Source: Streptomyces sp. AC550_RSS872 (GTDB lineage Bacteria > Actinomycetota > Actinomycetes > Streptomycetales > Streptomycetaceae). Taken from it: a stretch of 64,000 bases of DNA. The notes below the pieces were generated by a model, which was given only the letters and a program-made list of their open reading frames with translations, was not told where the DNA came from and made no database searches. The stretch lies in contig NZ_JAGMUL010000006.1 of assembly GCF_019049285.1 (NCBI RefSeq), forward strand, positions 96,139 through 160,138. Reading direction: 5' to 3'. The stretch's first letter is position 1. Each line of letters starts with the position of its first letter. Position numbers and translations under genes: made by a program. Shown piece after piece: positions 25,510 through 32,962 of the stretch.

Positions 25510-25686
25510 ATGACTACGCAGGTCAGGAAGGCGAACACAGTACGTCGGCCCGAGACGGGGTGGGCGAAGGCCCGCCGCCTGCGTGGACGCGAGATCCGGA
25601 CCTGCATACGGGCCATGGCGGCGGACGGGGACGGCGGACAGCGGAGGGCCGGTCCGGAAGACAACATCGTCAGGGGTGACGACTGA
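25510..25686 (+). CDS. Small basic protein, 58 residues, hypothetical
   Basis: ATG 25510 follows AAGGAAG at a slightly long spacing (about 10 nt) and opens a 58-codon frame ending at 25686, 7 nt before the convergent VOC gene's stop. The product is strongly basic in its first half (VRKANTVRRPETGWAKARRL, RGREIRT) with a polar acidic tail. No family is recognised. The start signal and the clean fit between neighbours are the only evidence. Confidence 0.38.
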   Translation: MTTQVRKANTVRRPETGWAKARRLRGREIRTCIRAMAADGDGGQRRAGPEDNIVRGDD

Positions 25687-25692
25687 GCGACG

Positions 25693-26406
25693 TCAGCGGC
25701 GCCTGAGCACGCGGAACTCGTTGCCGTCGGGGTCGGTCAGCAGCACCGCGCCGTCCCCGCTGTGAGCGGAGCCGAGACGCTTCGCCCCGAGGGAGAGGAG
25801 GCGCTCGACCTCCTCCTGCTGATCGTCGTCCGGAGCGAGGTCGAAGTGCAGGTCTTTGCCGGGGTCCGGCATCAGCGGCGGACCGCCCCACGTGATCTTC
25901 GTACCGCCGTTCGGCGACTGGATGGCGGTCTCCTCGTCCTGGTCCCAGACGAGCGGCCAGCCCAGCGCCTTGCTCCAGAAGTAGCCCACGGCCTGTGAAC
26001 CGTCGCAGGCGAGCGCTCCGATGAAGCCGCAGCCGGAGAGGAAGTTGTTGCCCGACTCGATGACACAGAACTCGTTGCCCTCGGGGTCGGAGAGCACCAC
26101 ATGGGAGGCGTCCGGCCCCTGGCCGACGTCGGTGAGCTGCGCGCCAAGGTCGAGCGCCCTGGCCACGGTCTCCTGCTGGTCCTGCGGGGAGGCGCTGGTC
26201 AGGTCGAAGTGCAGCCGGTTCTGGGCGACTTTCTGCGCGTGCGAGCGACGGAAGCCGAGGCGGTAGCCGGCGTCGTTCCCGGACAGCAGGGTGACGCCGT
26301 CGTCGGAATCCTCGGCCCTCTCCAAGCCCAGGACACCTGACCAGAAATGCGCCAGACGCTCGGGCTGGTGCGCGTCGAAGGAGATTGCGAACAGTCGGCT
26401 GCTCAT
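25693..26406 (-). CDS. VOC-family protein with two glyoxalase-like domains
   Basis: A 237-residue duplicated vicinal-oxygen-chelate protein. Domain 1 (~1-115) opens with LFAISFDAHQPERLAHFW and ends VLSDPEGNEFCVIE. Domain 2 (~125-237) opens GALACDGSQAVGYFWSKALG and ends LLTDPDGNEFRVLRRR. The DPEGNEF/DPDGNEF strands carry the metal-ligand glutamate typical of this fold, and LHFDL occurs in both halves. Two-domain forms of this type in actinobacteria are often annotated as glyoxalase/bleomycin-resistance-like; the substrate is unknown. It is monocistronic. Confidence 0.85.
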   Translation of the reverse strand: MSSRLFAISFDAHQPERLAHFWSGVLGLERAEDSDDGVTLLSGNDAGYRLGFRRSHAQKVAQNRLHFDLTSASPQDQQETVARALDLGAQLTDVGQGPDASHVVLSDPEGNEFCVIESGNNFLSGCGFIGALACDGSQAVGYFWSKALGWPLVWDQDEETAIQSPNGGTKITWGGPPLMPDPGKDLHFDLAPDDDQQEEVERLLSLGAKRLGSAHSGDGAVLLTDPDGNEFRVLRRR

Positions 26407-26832
26407 TGCGCCACGCGTCCTCGGTCCGTTGAGTGCCGACGGTCGGCGAGTGCCGACGGCCGGCTGGGCGCCATGTCAACGCCTCGAACGAGGATCCTAG
26501 GGGCGGGTCGGCCTCCATCGCAGCCGAGTATTTCCGTGGCCCCGTGCGCCGGAGGCGTGGGAGACGGTCGCGCGGAAGACGTCCGCGTAAGGCCGAGCCA
26601 CCGATGTCGTCGGTGCGACCAGCAGCAGCGGTTCGGTTCTCGTCCAGGGCCCTGGCGGGTCGGGCAGCCGCCCGGGTCACGTCGCCCGCTGGTCGGCCGC
26701 GAGGCATGCGCCGAACGCACCGGTAGCTCCATGTGCGCCCCCTGTTCGGGTGTTTGTGTGCACATCAGCGCTTCTCGCACGCGGGCAGGCGGCACACCTC
26801 TGGCGAGCACACACCTACCGAAGGAGACGCTT
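26407..26832. other. Intergenic region between divergent genes
   Basis: About 425 nt holding the promoters of the minus-strand VOC gene and the plus-strand secreted peptide. No gene is recognised. A phase-variable or repeated sequence was looked for and not seen. AAGGAG at 26820-26825 serves the next gene. Confidence 0.4.
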
Positions 26833-27084
26833 ATGCGCACACGCACCGTGCTGGCCGCCATCGCTTTCGCCGGGACTGTTCTGCTCGGAGGCGCGGGCCA
26901 GGCCCTCGCCGACGAGCACGACGAGACGAGCGGCTTCGGAGTCGAGGCCCCGGGCAACTCGCCGGCCGCCCCCGTCTTCGGGCAGGGCAACTCCGGCCTC
27001 GACCAGGATGCGTCCGGCTTCGGCCAGGACGATTCGGGCTTCGGCCAGGACGCTTCGGGCTTCGACGAGGCCACCGGCATCTGA
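26833..27084 (+). CDS. Small acidic secreted protein with heptad repeats
   Basis: An 83-residue exported protein. The signal peptide (MRTRTVLAAIAFAGTVLLGG, cleavage after ALA at 26) is followed by a 57-residue mature part. Residues 52-79 are four imperfect heptads GNSGLDQ, DASGFGQ, DDSGFGQ, DASGFDE; an earlier SGFG occurs at 33-36. The mature chain is acidic (pI well below 5 by inspection), has no cysteine and looks disordered. AAGGAG gives a strong start at 26833. The function is unknown; Ca2+ binding, a surface matrix role or a precursor peptide are possibilities with no direct support. Confidence 0.75.
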   Translation: MRTRTVLAAIAFAGTVLLGGAGQALADEHDETSGFGVEAPGNSPAAPVFGQGNSGLDQDASGFGQDDSGFGQDASGFDEATGI

Positions 27085-27105
27085 GGAAGAAGTCGACGCT
27101 TCATT

Positions 27106-27145
27106 CCCTGGCCCCGCACCTTGATGCCCTCGGTGCGGGGCAGGG
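27106..27145. terminator. Hairpin between convergent secreted-peptide and arsR genes
   Basis: GCCCCGCACC (27111-27120) pairs with GGTGCGGGGC (27132-27141), extended by CCCT (27106-27109) and AGGG (27142-27145) around a bulged G, with an 11-nt loop. Confidence 0.75.
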
Positions 27146-27195
27146 GAGGTCGTTGGTACGGCCCCGCCTCGGTACTCGGCCTGAACGACGCCGGG

Positions 27196-27558
27196 CTAGG
27201 GACCGACGCCTGGGCGGGGTTCCGCCTCCCCCTGGCCACCCCGCAGATCGGCGAGCAGTTCCGCCTGTCCGGCCAGCACTCCGGACAGGATCGTGCGCGC
27301 CACCCGCAGCAGCTCGGCCACGTGCGGGCTGGTCAGCGAGTAGTACACGGTCGAGCCCTCCTTGCGGGTCACGACCAGGTTCGCCCGGCGCAGTACCGCG
27401 AGCTGCTGGGAGAGATGTGCGGGTTCGATGCCGATCTCGGGCAGCATTTCGGCGACGGCGTGCTCCCGCTCGCTCAGCAGCTCCAGAACGCGGATACGGG
27501 CCGGATGGCCGAGCGTCTTGAAGAACTCGGCCTTCAGTTGGTACAGCGGCGTGCTCAT
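27196..27558 (-). CDS. ArsR-family transcriptional regulator
   Basis: A 120-residue winged-helix regulator (PLYQLKAEFFKTLGHPARIR, AHLSQQLAVLRRANLVVTRK, STVYYSLTSPHVAELL). It closely resembles the ArsR encoded at 30912-31253 (shared LY-Q-KAEFF, LGHP-RIRVLELL and LSQQLAVLRR), so the two are paralogues flanking the SulP/anti-sigma block. No CxC metal motif of classical ArsR is seen in the recognition helix. ATG 27558 follows GGAAGG; the reading frame extends upstream without support. The effector is unknown. Confidence 0.85.
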   Translation of the reverse strand: MSTPLYQLKAEFFKTLGHPARIRVLELLSEREHAVAEMLPEIGIEPAHLSQQLAVLRRANLVVTRKEGSTVYYSLTSPHVAELLRVARTILSGVLAGQAELLADLRGGQGEAEPRPGVGP

Positions 27559-27715
27559 CGTGCCGTCGCCTTCCCGGCACCACAGCACGGCCCCGTCGGC
27601 CGGGCCCCGGTCCCTCGCATCCACCCACTCGTCACGGACATGCGGTCCATCTTCGCCTGTGACTCGGTCGGCGCCGAACCCGCGTGGAGGAACCGGACAG
27701 GGGCAGGCCGGGACG

Positions 27716-28066
27716 TCAGGCCTTCTTGACCACGCTGGACTTCAGCTGCATGGCGCCGAAGCCGTCGACCTTGCAGTCGATGTCATGGCCGTCCACGCCG
27801 TCGACGAGGCGGATGTTGCGCACCTTGGTGCCCGCCTTGATCCCGGTCGGGCTGCCCTTGACCTTCAGCGATTTGATCACCGTCACGGTGTCTCCGTCGG
27901 CGAGCACGTTGCCGACCGAGTCCCTGATCGCTTTCTCCGCGCTGTCGCCCTCGGCCTCGTCGGCCGGTGCCCACTCGTGCCCGCATTCCGGGCAGACCAG
28001 GAGCGTGCCCATCGGGTAGGTGTGGACGCTGGAACATTCGGGGCAGGAGGGAAGCACTTCACTCAT
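27716..28066 (-). CDS. PhnA/YjdM family zinc-ribbon protein
   Basis: A 116-residue protein. The N-terminal zinc ribbon has C-x2-C pairs at CPEC (about 8-11) and CPEC (about 25-28). It is followed by the PhnA/YjdM beta domain (LADGDTVTVIKSLKVKGSP, GIKAGTKVRNIRLVDGVDGH, AMQLKSSVVKKA). The family is widespread and its biochemical role unsettled; the name comes from proximity to phosphonate genes in E. coli, which are not present here. ATG 28066 follows AAGGACT. It is part of a minus-strand run after the STAS gene, 36 nt away. Confidence 0.88.
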   Translation of the reverse strand: MSEVLPSCPECSSVHTYPMGTLLVCPECGHEWAPADEAEGDSAEKAIRDSVGNVLADGDTVTVIKSLKVKGSPTGIKAGTKVRNIRLVDGVDGHDIDCKVDGFGAMQLKSSVVKKA

Positions 28067-28102
28067 TGCACAGTCCTTTTGGATCACTCGATCGGGATGG
28101 TG

Positions 28103-28504
28103 TCAGCCGGCCGGCCAGCCGTCGGTGCGCCAGGCCTGCTGGTGGCCGTCGTCCGCGGCTGCGCGGTGCCGGGTGTGGGTCGCGAGGGCGGTGGCCAGGT
28201 CTTTGTGGACCGGGATGTCGGGGCAGTCGCCGTCGGGGACGAGGGAGCCGTCGGCGGGGATCGCGGCGAGTTCCAGGCTACGGCCGGCGTCGGCTAGGCG
28301 GCGGGCGCCCTCGATGATGGCCAGCCGGCCCTCGGTCGACCAGCCGCGCAGTCCGGTCAGGTCGAGGACGACCGGGCCGGTGCCCCGGGCGACGACCCAG
28401 CCGACCGCTCCGCCGAAGCGGCGCGCCGCCTGCGGGCCGAGATGACCGGCGACGGACAGCACCGCGAAGGTGTCCTCGACGGCGTAGTGCCACTCGATGG
28501 TCAT
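28103..28504 (-). CDS. STAS-domain anti-sigma factor antagonist-like protein
   Basis: A 133-residue STAS protein (TFAVLSVAGHLGPQAARRFG, GTGPVVLDLTGLRGWSTEGR, AIIEGARRLADAGR). The position that is the regulatory Ser/Thr in RsbV/SpoIIAA lies in LRGWSTEGR, so a phosphorylatable residue is present. It directly follows the RsbW-like kinase gene at 28541, making a partner-switching pair likely. GGAAG precedes ATG 28504. The ~30-residue C-terminal tail is extra relative to minimal antagonists. Confidence 0.85.
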   Translation of the reverse strand: MTIEWHYAVEDTFAVLSVAGHLGPQAARRFGGAVGWVVARGTGPVVLDLTGLRGWSTEGRLAIIEGARRLADAGRSLELAAIPADGSLVPDGDCPDIPVHKDLATALATHTRHRAAADDGHQQAWRTDGWPAG

Positions 28505-28540
28505 GATGGTGAACTTCCTTGCGTGTGCTGCCCGTTGAGG

Positions 28541-28951
28541 TCAAAGGGGCAGGGTGATCCAGATGCTCTTGCCGTCGTCGTCACCGTGCACGGCCGCGGT
28601 GCCGCCGAGTTGCCGGGTGAGCTCCACGACCGTGCCGAGACCGGTGCTGCTCCCGGCCTGGTGCAGTGGCGGCTGGTGGGCGTGCCGGTCGTGCACGGCG
28701 AAGGCCAGATGGCTGCCACTCGCCGCGTACATCACCATGACCTGCGGGGACTCCTCGGCGGCGTGCCGGACGCTGTTGGTCACCAGTTCGCTGAGGATCA
28801 GCAGTGCCGCGTCCACGACGGGCCGGTGCAGCCCTATCCCCCACTCGACCAGCGCCTGCTCGGCGGTCTCGCGGGCGAGGCGGACGGCGGACGGCTCGTT
28901 GGGCAGCGTGAGCACATGCCGGTACGGAAGGGCATCGAGAACGGAGCTCAT
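28541..28951 (-). CDS. RsbW-like HATPase anti-sigma kinase
   Basis: A protein of ~136 residues with a GHKL ATPase fold: PNEPSAVRLARETAEQALVE, N-box LLILSELVTNSVRHA, GLGTVVELTRQLGG and the closing SIWITLPL. This matches Streptomyces stand-alone RsbW-type kinases. Of two adjacent ATGs (28954, 28951) the second has usable spacing from GGAGAG. The adjacent STAS gene is the natural antagonist partner; no sigma-B-like gene is in the window. The SpoIIE phosphatases at 17, 19, 44 and 58 kb could act on such pairs. Confidence 0.87.
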   Translation of the reverse strand: MSSVLDALPYRHVLTLPNEPSAVRLARETAEQALVEWGIGLHRPVVDAALLILSELVTNSVRHAAEESPQVMVMYAASGSHLAFAVHDRHAHQPPLHQAGSSTGLGTVVELTRQLGGTAAVHGDDDGKSIWITLPL

Positions 28952-29202
28952 CATCTCTCCATGCGGGCGGCTCGGATGCCGGCCACAGTCGTGGGGTGCC
29001 GGCACGGCAGGCGTCGTGCGGGCCTGGCGTCCGGCCGGGCAGCGTACGGCGAGCACGTCGGCGGGGCCTTGGACGGTGACCGTCCGGCCGGTGCCGTGCA
29101 CGGCGCGGTTCTCGTCCCTGCCCGGACGAGGGCGCGGCGGCGTACGGTCAGCCGGCCGTACTCCCCCGCATGCCGGGCCGGCCGTACGACGGCGGGCGGT
29201 GT

Positions 29203-30915
29203 TCACCGGGCTGTTTCCTCGCCGGCGGTCCTGGCCGGCGGAGGGGGAACGACGGTCAGGACGCCGGCCGTCTCCAGGTGGTCGCGGGCACCGCGGATCG
29301 CCTCGGGTGTGGTGGCGTACTCGCGGCCGTCCCGGTGCAGCAGGCCGAGCGCGCCCACCGAGTCGAGGACCTGACGGTGGCCGGGGCGCAGGCCGGAGGC
29401 CAGGACGCGGATTCCGCGCCGCTCCAGCTTCTCCACCGCGTCCTTGAGGACCAGGGCCCCGGTGGCGTCCATCGTCGACACCCGCGACATGCGCAGGATC
29501 ACCACGCGGACGTCGGCCACGTCGGTCAGCTCCAGCAGGAAGCGGTGCGCGGCGGCGAAGAACAGCGGTCCGTCGATGCGGTACGCCACGATGTGCTCGG
29601 CCAGCAGCGCGTGCTCCTCGGCGCTGTGGTCGCCCCGGTCGAGCGGCACCTGGTCGAGGCGGGCGTGCTTGGCCACGGCCCGCAGCGCGAGGACGCCCGC
29701 CACGGCGAAGCCGATGATCACGGCCTGGACCAGGTCCAGGACCAGGGTCGCGACCGCCGTCAGGATGAGGATCAAGGCGTCCGAGCGGGTGGCCTTCGCC
29801 ATCGCCTTCAGCGATCCGACCTCGACCATGCGGACCGCGGTGGCCAGCAGTACGCCCGCCAGCGCGGCGAGCGGGATCTTCGAGACGAGGGGCGCCGCCG
29901 CGAAGACGATCACGGCGAGAACGGCGGCGTGGGTGAGGGCGGCCAGCCGCGAGCTCGCGCCGGAGCGGACGTTGACGGCGGTGCGGGCGATGGCGCCGGT
30001 CGCCGGGACGCCCCCGAACAGAGGTGCGGCGAGGTTGGCCACGCCTTGTCCGAACAACTCCCGGTCCGGATCATGCTTCTGGCCGACGGTCATCCCGTCG
30101 GCCACCGATGCCGACAGCAGCGACTCCAGCGCGGCCAGTGCGGCGACCGCGAGTGCCGGAGCGATCAGGGTGCCCAGGGAACCGGGGTCGAGGAAGGACA
30201 GCGAGGGCACGGGCAGACCGGAGGGCAGGTCACCGATCGGCGTCGCCGCGTCCAGGCCGGCAGCCTGCGCCACGACGGTGGCCAGGGCGACCGCGAGGAT
30301 CGAGAACGGGACGGTCGGCCGCCACCGGGCACCGGTCAGCATGAGCGCGGCGACCGCGACCGAGAGACCGGCCGCGGTCCAGTTCGGATGCCGCGCGAAC
30401 TCCTCCACCGCCCGCCAGGCGACCACCAGCACCCGGTCGCCCTCGGGCTTGGGCACGCCAAGGGCGTTCGGGATCTGCTGGAGCCCGATCACACAGGCGA
30501 TGCCCACGGTGAAACCCTCGACGACCGGCGCGGGCACGTACTGCATGTACTTCCCGGCCCGCAGCGCGGCCACGGCGATCAGCAGGACGCCCGCCATCAG
30601 CCCGACCATGAGGACGCCGGCCGTTCCGAACTCGCCGACGATCGGCACCAGGACCACGGTCATGGCTCCGGTCGGCCCGGACACCTGGAGATTGGAACCG
30701 CCGAAGATCGCGGCGAGCGCGCCCGCGACCACGGCGGTCGCCAGGCCCGCCTCCGCGCCGAGCCCGGAGGAGACCCCGAAGCCCAGCGCGAGCGGCAACG
30801 CCACGATCGCCACCGTCAGACCGGCCAGCAGATCCCGCCGGGGGTCCCGGCGCAGGTCCGCCAGATCCGCGCGCCCCGGCAGCAGTGCGGTGATCCGCAC
30901 GAACGCCGTCCTCAT
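29203..30915 (-). CDS. SulP-family anion transporter with STAS domain
   Basis: A 570-residue SLC26/SulP transporter: about 10-12 membrane segments (LAGLTVAIVALPLALGFGV, GPTGAMTVVLVPIVG, VVEGFTVGIACVIGLQQI, GGVPATGAIARTAVNVRSG) and a cytoplasmic STAS domain from ~430 (VAYRIDGPLFFAAAHRFLLE, LRMSRVSTMDATGALVLKD). The substrate could be sulfate, bicarbonate or another anion; no carbonic anhydrase domain is fused. The start overlaps the arsR stop as ATGA, so the two are co-translated and ArsR probably controls transport. Confidence 0.93.
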   Translation of the reverse strand: MRTAFVRITALLPGRADLADLRRDPRRDLLAGLTVAIVALPLALGFGVSSGLGAEAGLATAVVAGALAAIFGGSNLQVSGPTGAMTVVLVPIVGEFGTAGVLMVGLMAGVLLIAVAALRAGKYMQYVPAPVVEGFTVGIACVIGLQQIPNALGVPKPEGDRVLVVAWRAVEEFARHPNWTAAGLSVAVAALMLTGARWRPTVPFSILAVALATVVAQAAGLDAATPIGDLPSGLPVPSLSFLDPGSLGTLIAPALAVAALAALESLLSASVADGMTVGQKHDPDRELFGQGVANLAAPLFGGVPATGAIARTAVNVRSGASSRLAALTHAAVLAVIVFAAAPLVSKIPLAALAGVLLATAVRMVEVGSLKAMAKATRSDALILILTAVATLVLDLVQAVIIGFAVAGVLALRAVAKHARLDQVPLDRGDHSAEEHALLAEHIVAYRIDGPLFFAAAHRFLLELTDVADVRVVILRMSRVSTMDATGALVLKDAVEKLERRGIRVLASGLRPGHRQVLDSVGALGLLHRDGREYATTPEAIRGARDHLETAGVLTVVPPPPARTAGEETAR

Positions 30916-31253
30916 CGCGCGGCGACCTCCGCGTCCCGCAGCTCGGCCAGGAGTTCGTTGCGCCCCGCGAGCATCTCGGTGAGGATCCGGCGCGCGGCCT
31001 TCATCAGGTCGGCCACGTCCCCGCCTGCCAGCGCGTAGACGACGGTCGCGCCTTCCCGGGTCGCGGTGACGATCCCGGAGCGACGCAGCACGGCAAGCTG
31101 CTGCGACAGGCTGGACGGTTCGACATCGATCTCGGCGAGCAGTTCCCGCACCGGCTTCGGCCCGTCCTGCAACAGCTCCAGAACCCGTATCCGTACGGGG
31201 TGCCCCAGCATCCGGAAGAACTCGGCCTTGGCCTGGTACAGCGGAACGGACAC
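30912..31253 (-). CDS. ArsR-family regulator of the SulP operon
   Basis: A 113-residue winged helix (PLYQAKAEFFRMLGHPVRIR, SSLSQQLAVLRRSGIVTATR, VVYALAGGDVADLMKAA). GTG 31253 follows GAGG; upstream in-frame codons are Arg/Gly/Cys-rich and unlikely. The ATGA overlap with sulP makes a bicistronic unit. A near-perfect 20-bp palindrome lies ~100 nt upstream (31354-31373). No metal-binding CxC pair is visible, and cysteines are absent from the mature protein, so a metal or persulfide sensor is not supported; the inducer is unknown. Confidence 0.87.
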   Translation of the reverse strand: MSVPLYQAKAEFFRMLGHPVRIRVLELLQDGPKPVRELLAEIDVEPSSLSQQLAVLRRSGIVTATREGATVVYALAGGDVADLMKAARRILTEMLAGRNELLAELRDAEVAAR

Positions 31254-31353
31254 GGTGCCTCGGCTTCCCCAACAAGCCCCACCCCGGGGCGGACACGAGA
31301 GGCTGCGCCCGCGAGCTACCGGACGGCGGACACAGCCACCACAGCATCTAGCC

Positions 31354-31373
31354 AATTGCGAAATTTTGCAATT
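31354..31373. promoter_or_regulatory. AT-rich palindrome upstream of arsR-sulP
   Basis: AATTGCGAAATTTTGCAATT: ten-base arms that are complementary at nine positions. It stands out as an AT island in very GC-rich DNA, between divergent arsR-sulP and the universal stress gene. The form ATTGC-n8-GCAAT is like operators bound by ArsR-family dimers, so it is a strong candidate site for the 30912 regulator. Confidence 0.65.
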
Positions 31374-31510
31374 CCGCAGGTCCGAGGTTCCCGGCAGGGC
31401 TGTCGCGGTGGTCGCGGACGGCCGTCCCAGGACCAGGTGGCAGCAACCTGCCGCCGGAGTGATCCTTGGACAGGCGAGGGGGGTCGTGCCCCGGTGCTGG
31501 AGGAGGTCCC

Positions 31511-32320
31511 GTGGGGAAGCTCGTGGTCGTCGGAGTGGACGGCTCGTCGTCGTGTCGAACCGCCGTGGAAGCGGCCGCCCGGGAGTCCCGGTGGCGTGGC
31601 GCGAGGCTGCATGTGGTCCATGCCTTCAGCCGGCCGGGCAAACCGATGTACAGGCAGCTGGATCCGGCGCCGCTCGACCGTCTCACCGGTGAGGCGGCGG
31701 ATCATGCCCGCGAGGTGGCGCCCGGTCTGGAGGTCACCGACGCGGTCGTGACGGGCGGGGCGGTGGAAGTACTGGGTGCCGAGTCGCGGGCCGCGGACCT
31801 GGTGGTCGTCGGCGCACGGGGTGTCGGCGGTTTCGTCGGGATGCTGCTGGGCTCGACCGCGGTGACCCTCGCCGCCCACACCGAGTGTCCGGTGATGGTG
31901 GTCCGCGAGGAGCCGACGGACACCGGGCCGATCGCGCTGGCTGTCGACGGCTCCCCCGTGGGCGGGATGGCAGTGGAGTTCGCCTTCGCCGAGGCGGCGT
32001 TGCGCACAGCGGAGGTCCTCGCCGTGCACGCCTGGCTGCCGGACTACGCACCGCCCGGCACCGGTGTGGAGAGCCCGGAGCGTCTGCTGGCCGAGGCCCT
32101 CACCGGCTTCACGGAGCGGTATCCGGACGTCGTGGTGAGGCAGGAAGTACTGAGCGGCGAACCCCGTGAGACGCTGATCGAGGCGAGCAGGAATGCCCAG
32201 TTGATGGTCGTCGGAGCCCGAGGGCGCGGCGGATTCGCCGGTCTGCTCCTGGGCTCGGTGAGCCAGGCGGTGCTGCACCACGCGCACTGCCCGGTGACGG
32301 TCGTCCGCGGCAAGGGGTGA
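31511..32320 (+). CDS. Universal stress protein, two UspA domains
   Basis: A 269-residue tandem Usp protein. Domain 1 (1-~140) starts VVVGVDGSSSCRTAVEAAAR and ends with the ATP loop GARGVGGFVGMLLGST. Domain 2 (~145-269) starts ALAVDGSPVGGMAVEFAFAE and ends GARGRGGFAGLLLGSVSQ. Both carry the G-x2-G-x9-G-S/T nucleotide-binding pattern. GTG 31511 follows AGGAGG. It is divergent from arsR-sulP, with the palindrome at 31354 between them, so it could share regulation. Confidence 0.93.
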   Translation: MGKLVVVGVDGSSSCRTAVEAAARESRWRGARLHVVHAFSRPGKPMYRQLDPAPLDRLTGEAADHAREVAPGLEVTDAVVTGGAVEVLGAESRAADLVVVGARGVGGFVGMLLGSTAVTLAAHTECPVMVVREEPTDTGPIALAVDGSPVGGMAVEFAFAEAALRTAEVLAVHAWLPDYAPPGTGVESPERLLAEALTGFTERYPDVVVRQEVLSGEPRETLIEASRNAQLMVVGARGRGGFAGLLLGSVSQAVLHHAHCPVTVVRGKG

Positions 32321-32352
32321 CCGGCCCCGCGTTGCCACGCCCCTGCCTTGTC

Positions 32353-32640
32353 TCAGCCGCGCGGGGTGCGCAGGGCCAGCAGGGCGATGTCGTCGTGACC
32401 GTCGCTGGGGTGGTGGTCGGCAAGGTCTCGTACGAAGTCGTCCGGCGGCAGGTGTGCGTGGTCGGCGGCGAGTTCGGCGAGCTCGGCCAGGCCGTGGTCG
32501 ATGGGCCGGTCGGGGTGTTCGACGAGGCAACCGGTCCTTGGCGTTGGCCGGCTCCCGCACCTGCTCGGCGATCTCTTCCAGCCGGACATCCGGCCGCGAG
32601 GTCGGATCAGCATCGGCCGGCGGGGCGGGTCCGCCCTCCT
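32353..32640 (-). pseudogene. 3' remnant of a PP2C (SpoIIE-type) phosphatase gene
   Basis: Minus-strand codons from about 32530 to 32353 read CLVEHPDRPIDHGLAELAEL and end GHDDIALLALRTPRG-stop, exactly the C-terminal part of RsbU/SpoIIE-type phosphatases (DGLVE...DDIALL). Upstream (about 32640-32530) a different frame reads PDVRLEEIAEQVREPANAKD. The catalytic core is missing and the frame is interrupted, so this is a decayed relative of the intact PP2C genes elsewhere in the window. Confidence 0.6.
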
Positions 32641-32962
32641 CACCGCCACAGCAGATCACCTTGACCCCGGGCTTCGTCGTCGCAGACACGGCCGCGGTCC
32701 TCTCCCGGCCACGTTTCCGAGGATCGGATCGTGACGGATCGCGATCCAGCCGCTCCGCCGGTGACAATTTCCGGTGAAATCACGGAGCCGCTCAGCCCAG
32801 AAGGCCGTGCTTCGTCCGGGCGGGCGCGGGCACCGAGCCACGGGCGGCTCATCGTCGCTTTTCAAGACGCGACAAGTCGCACGGCGGCCACGGTACGGGC
32901 GTCACTGCTCCCGGGAACCGTGACCGTCACGTGCGGTTGCGGTCGAGCCCCTGGACGCGCTG

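Noticed and set aside
29170..31038. 622-codon plus-strand frame opposite sulP
   Set aside because: Compositionally biased shadow; the SulP reading has conserved membrane segments and a STAS domain.
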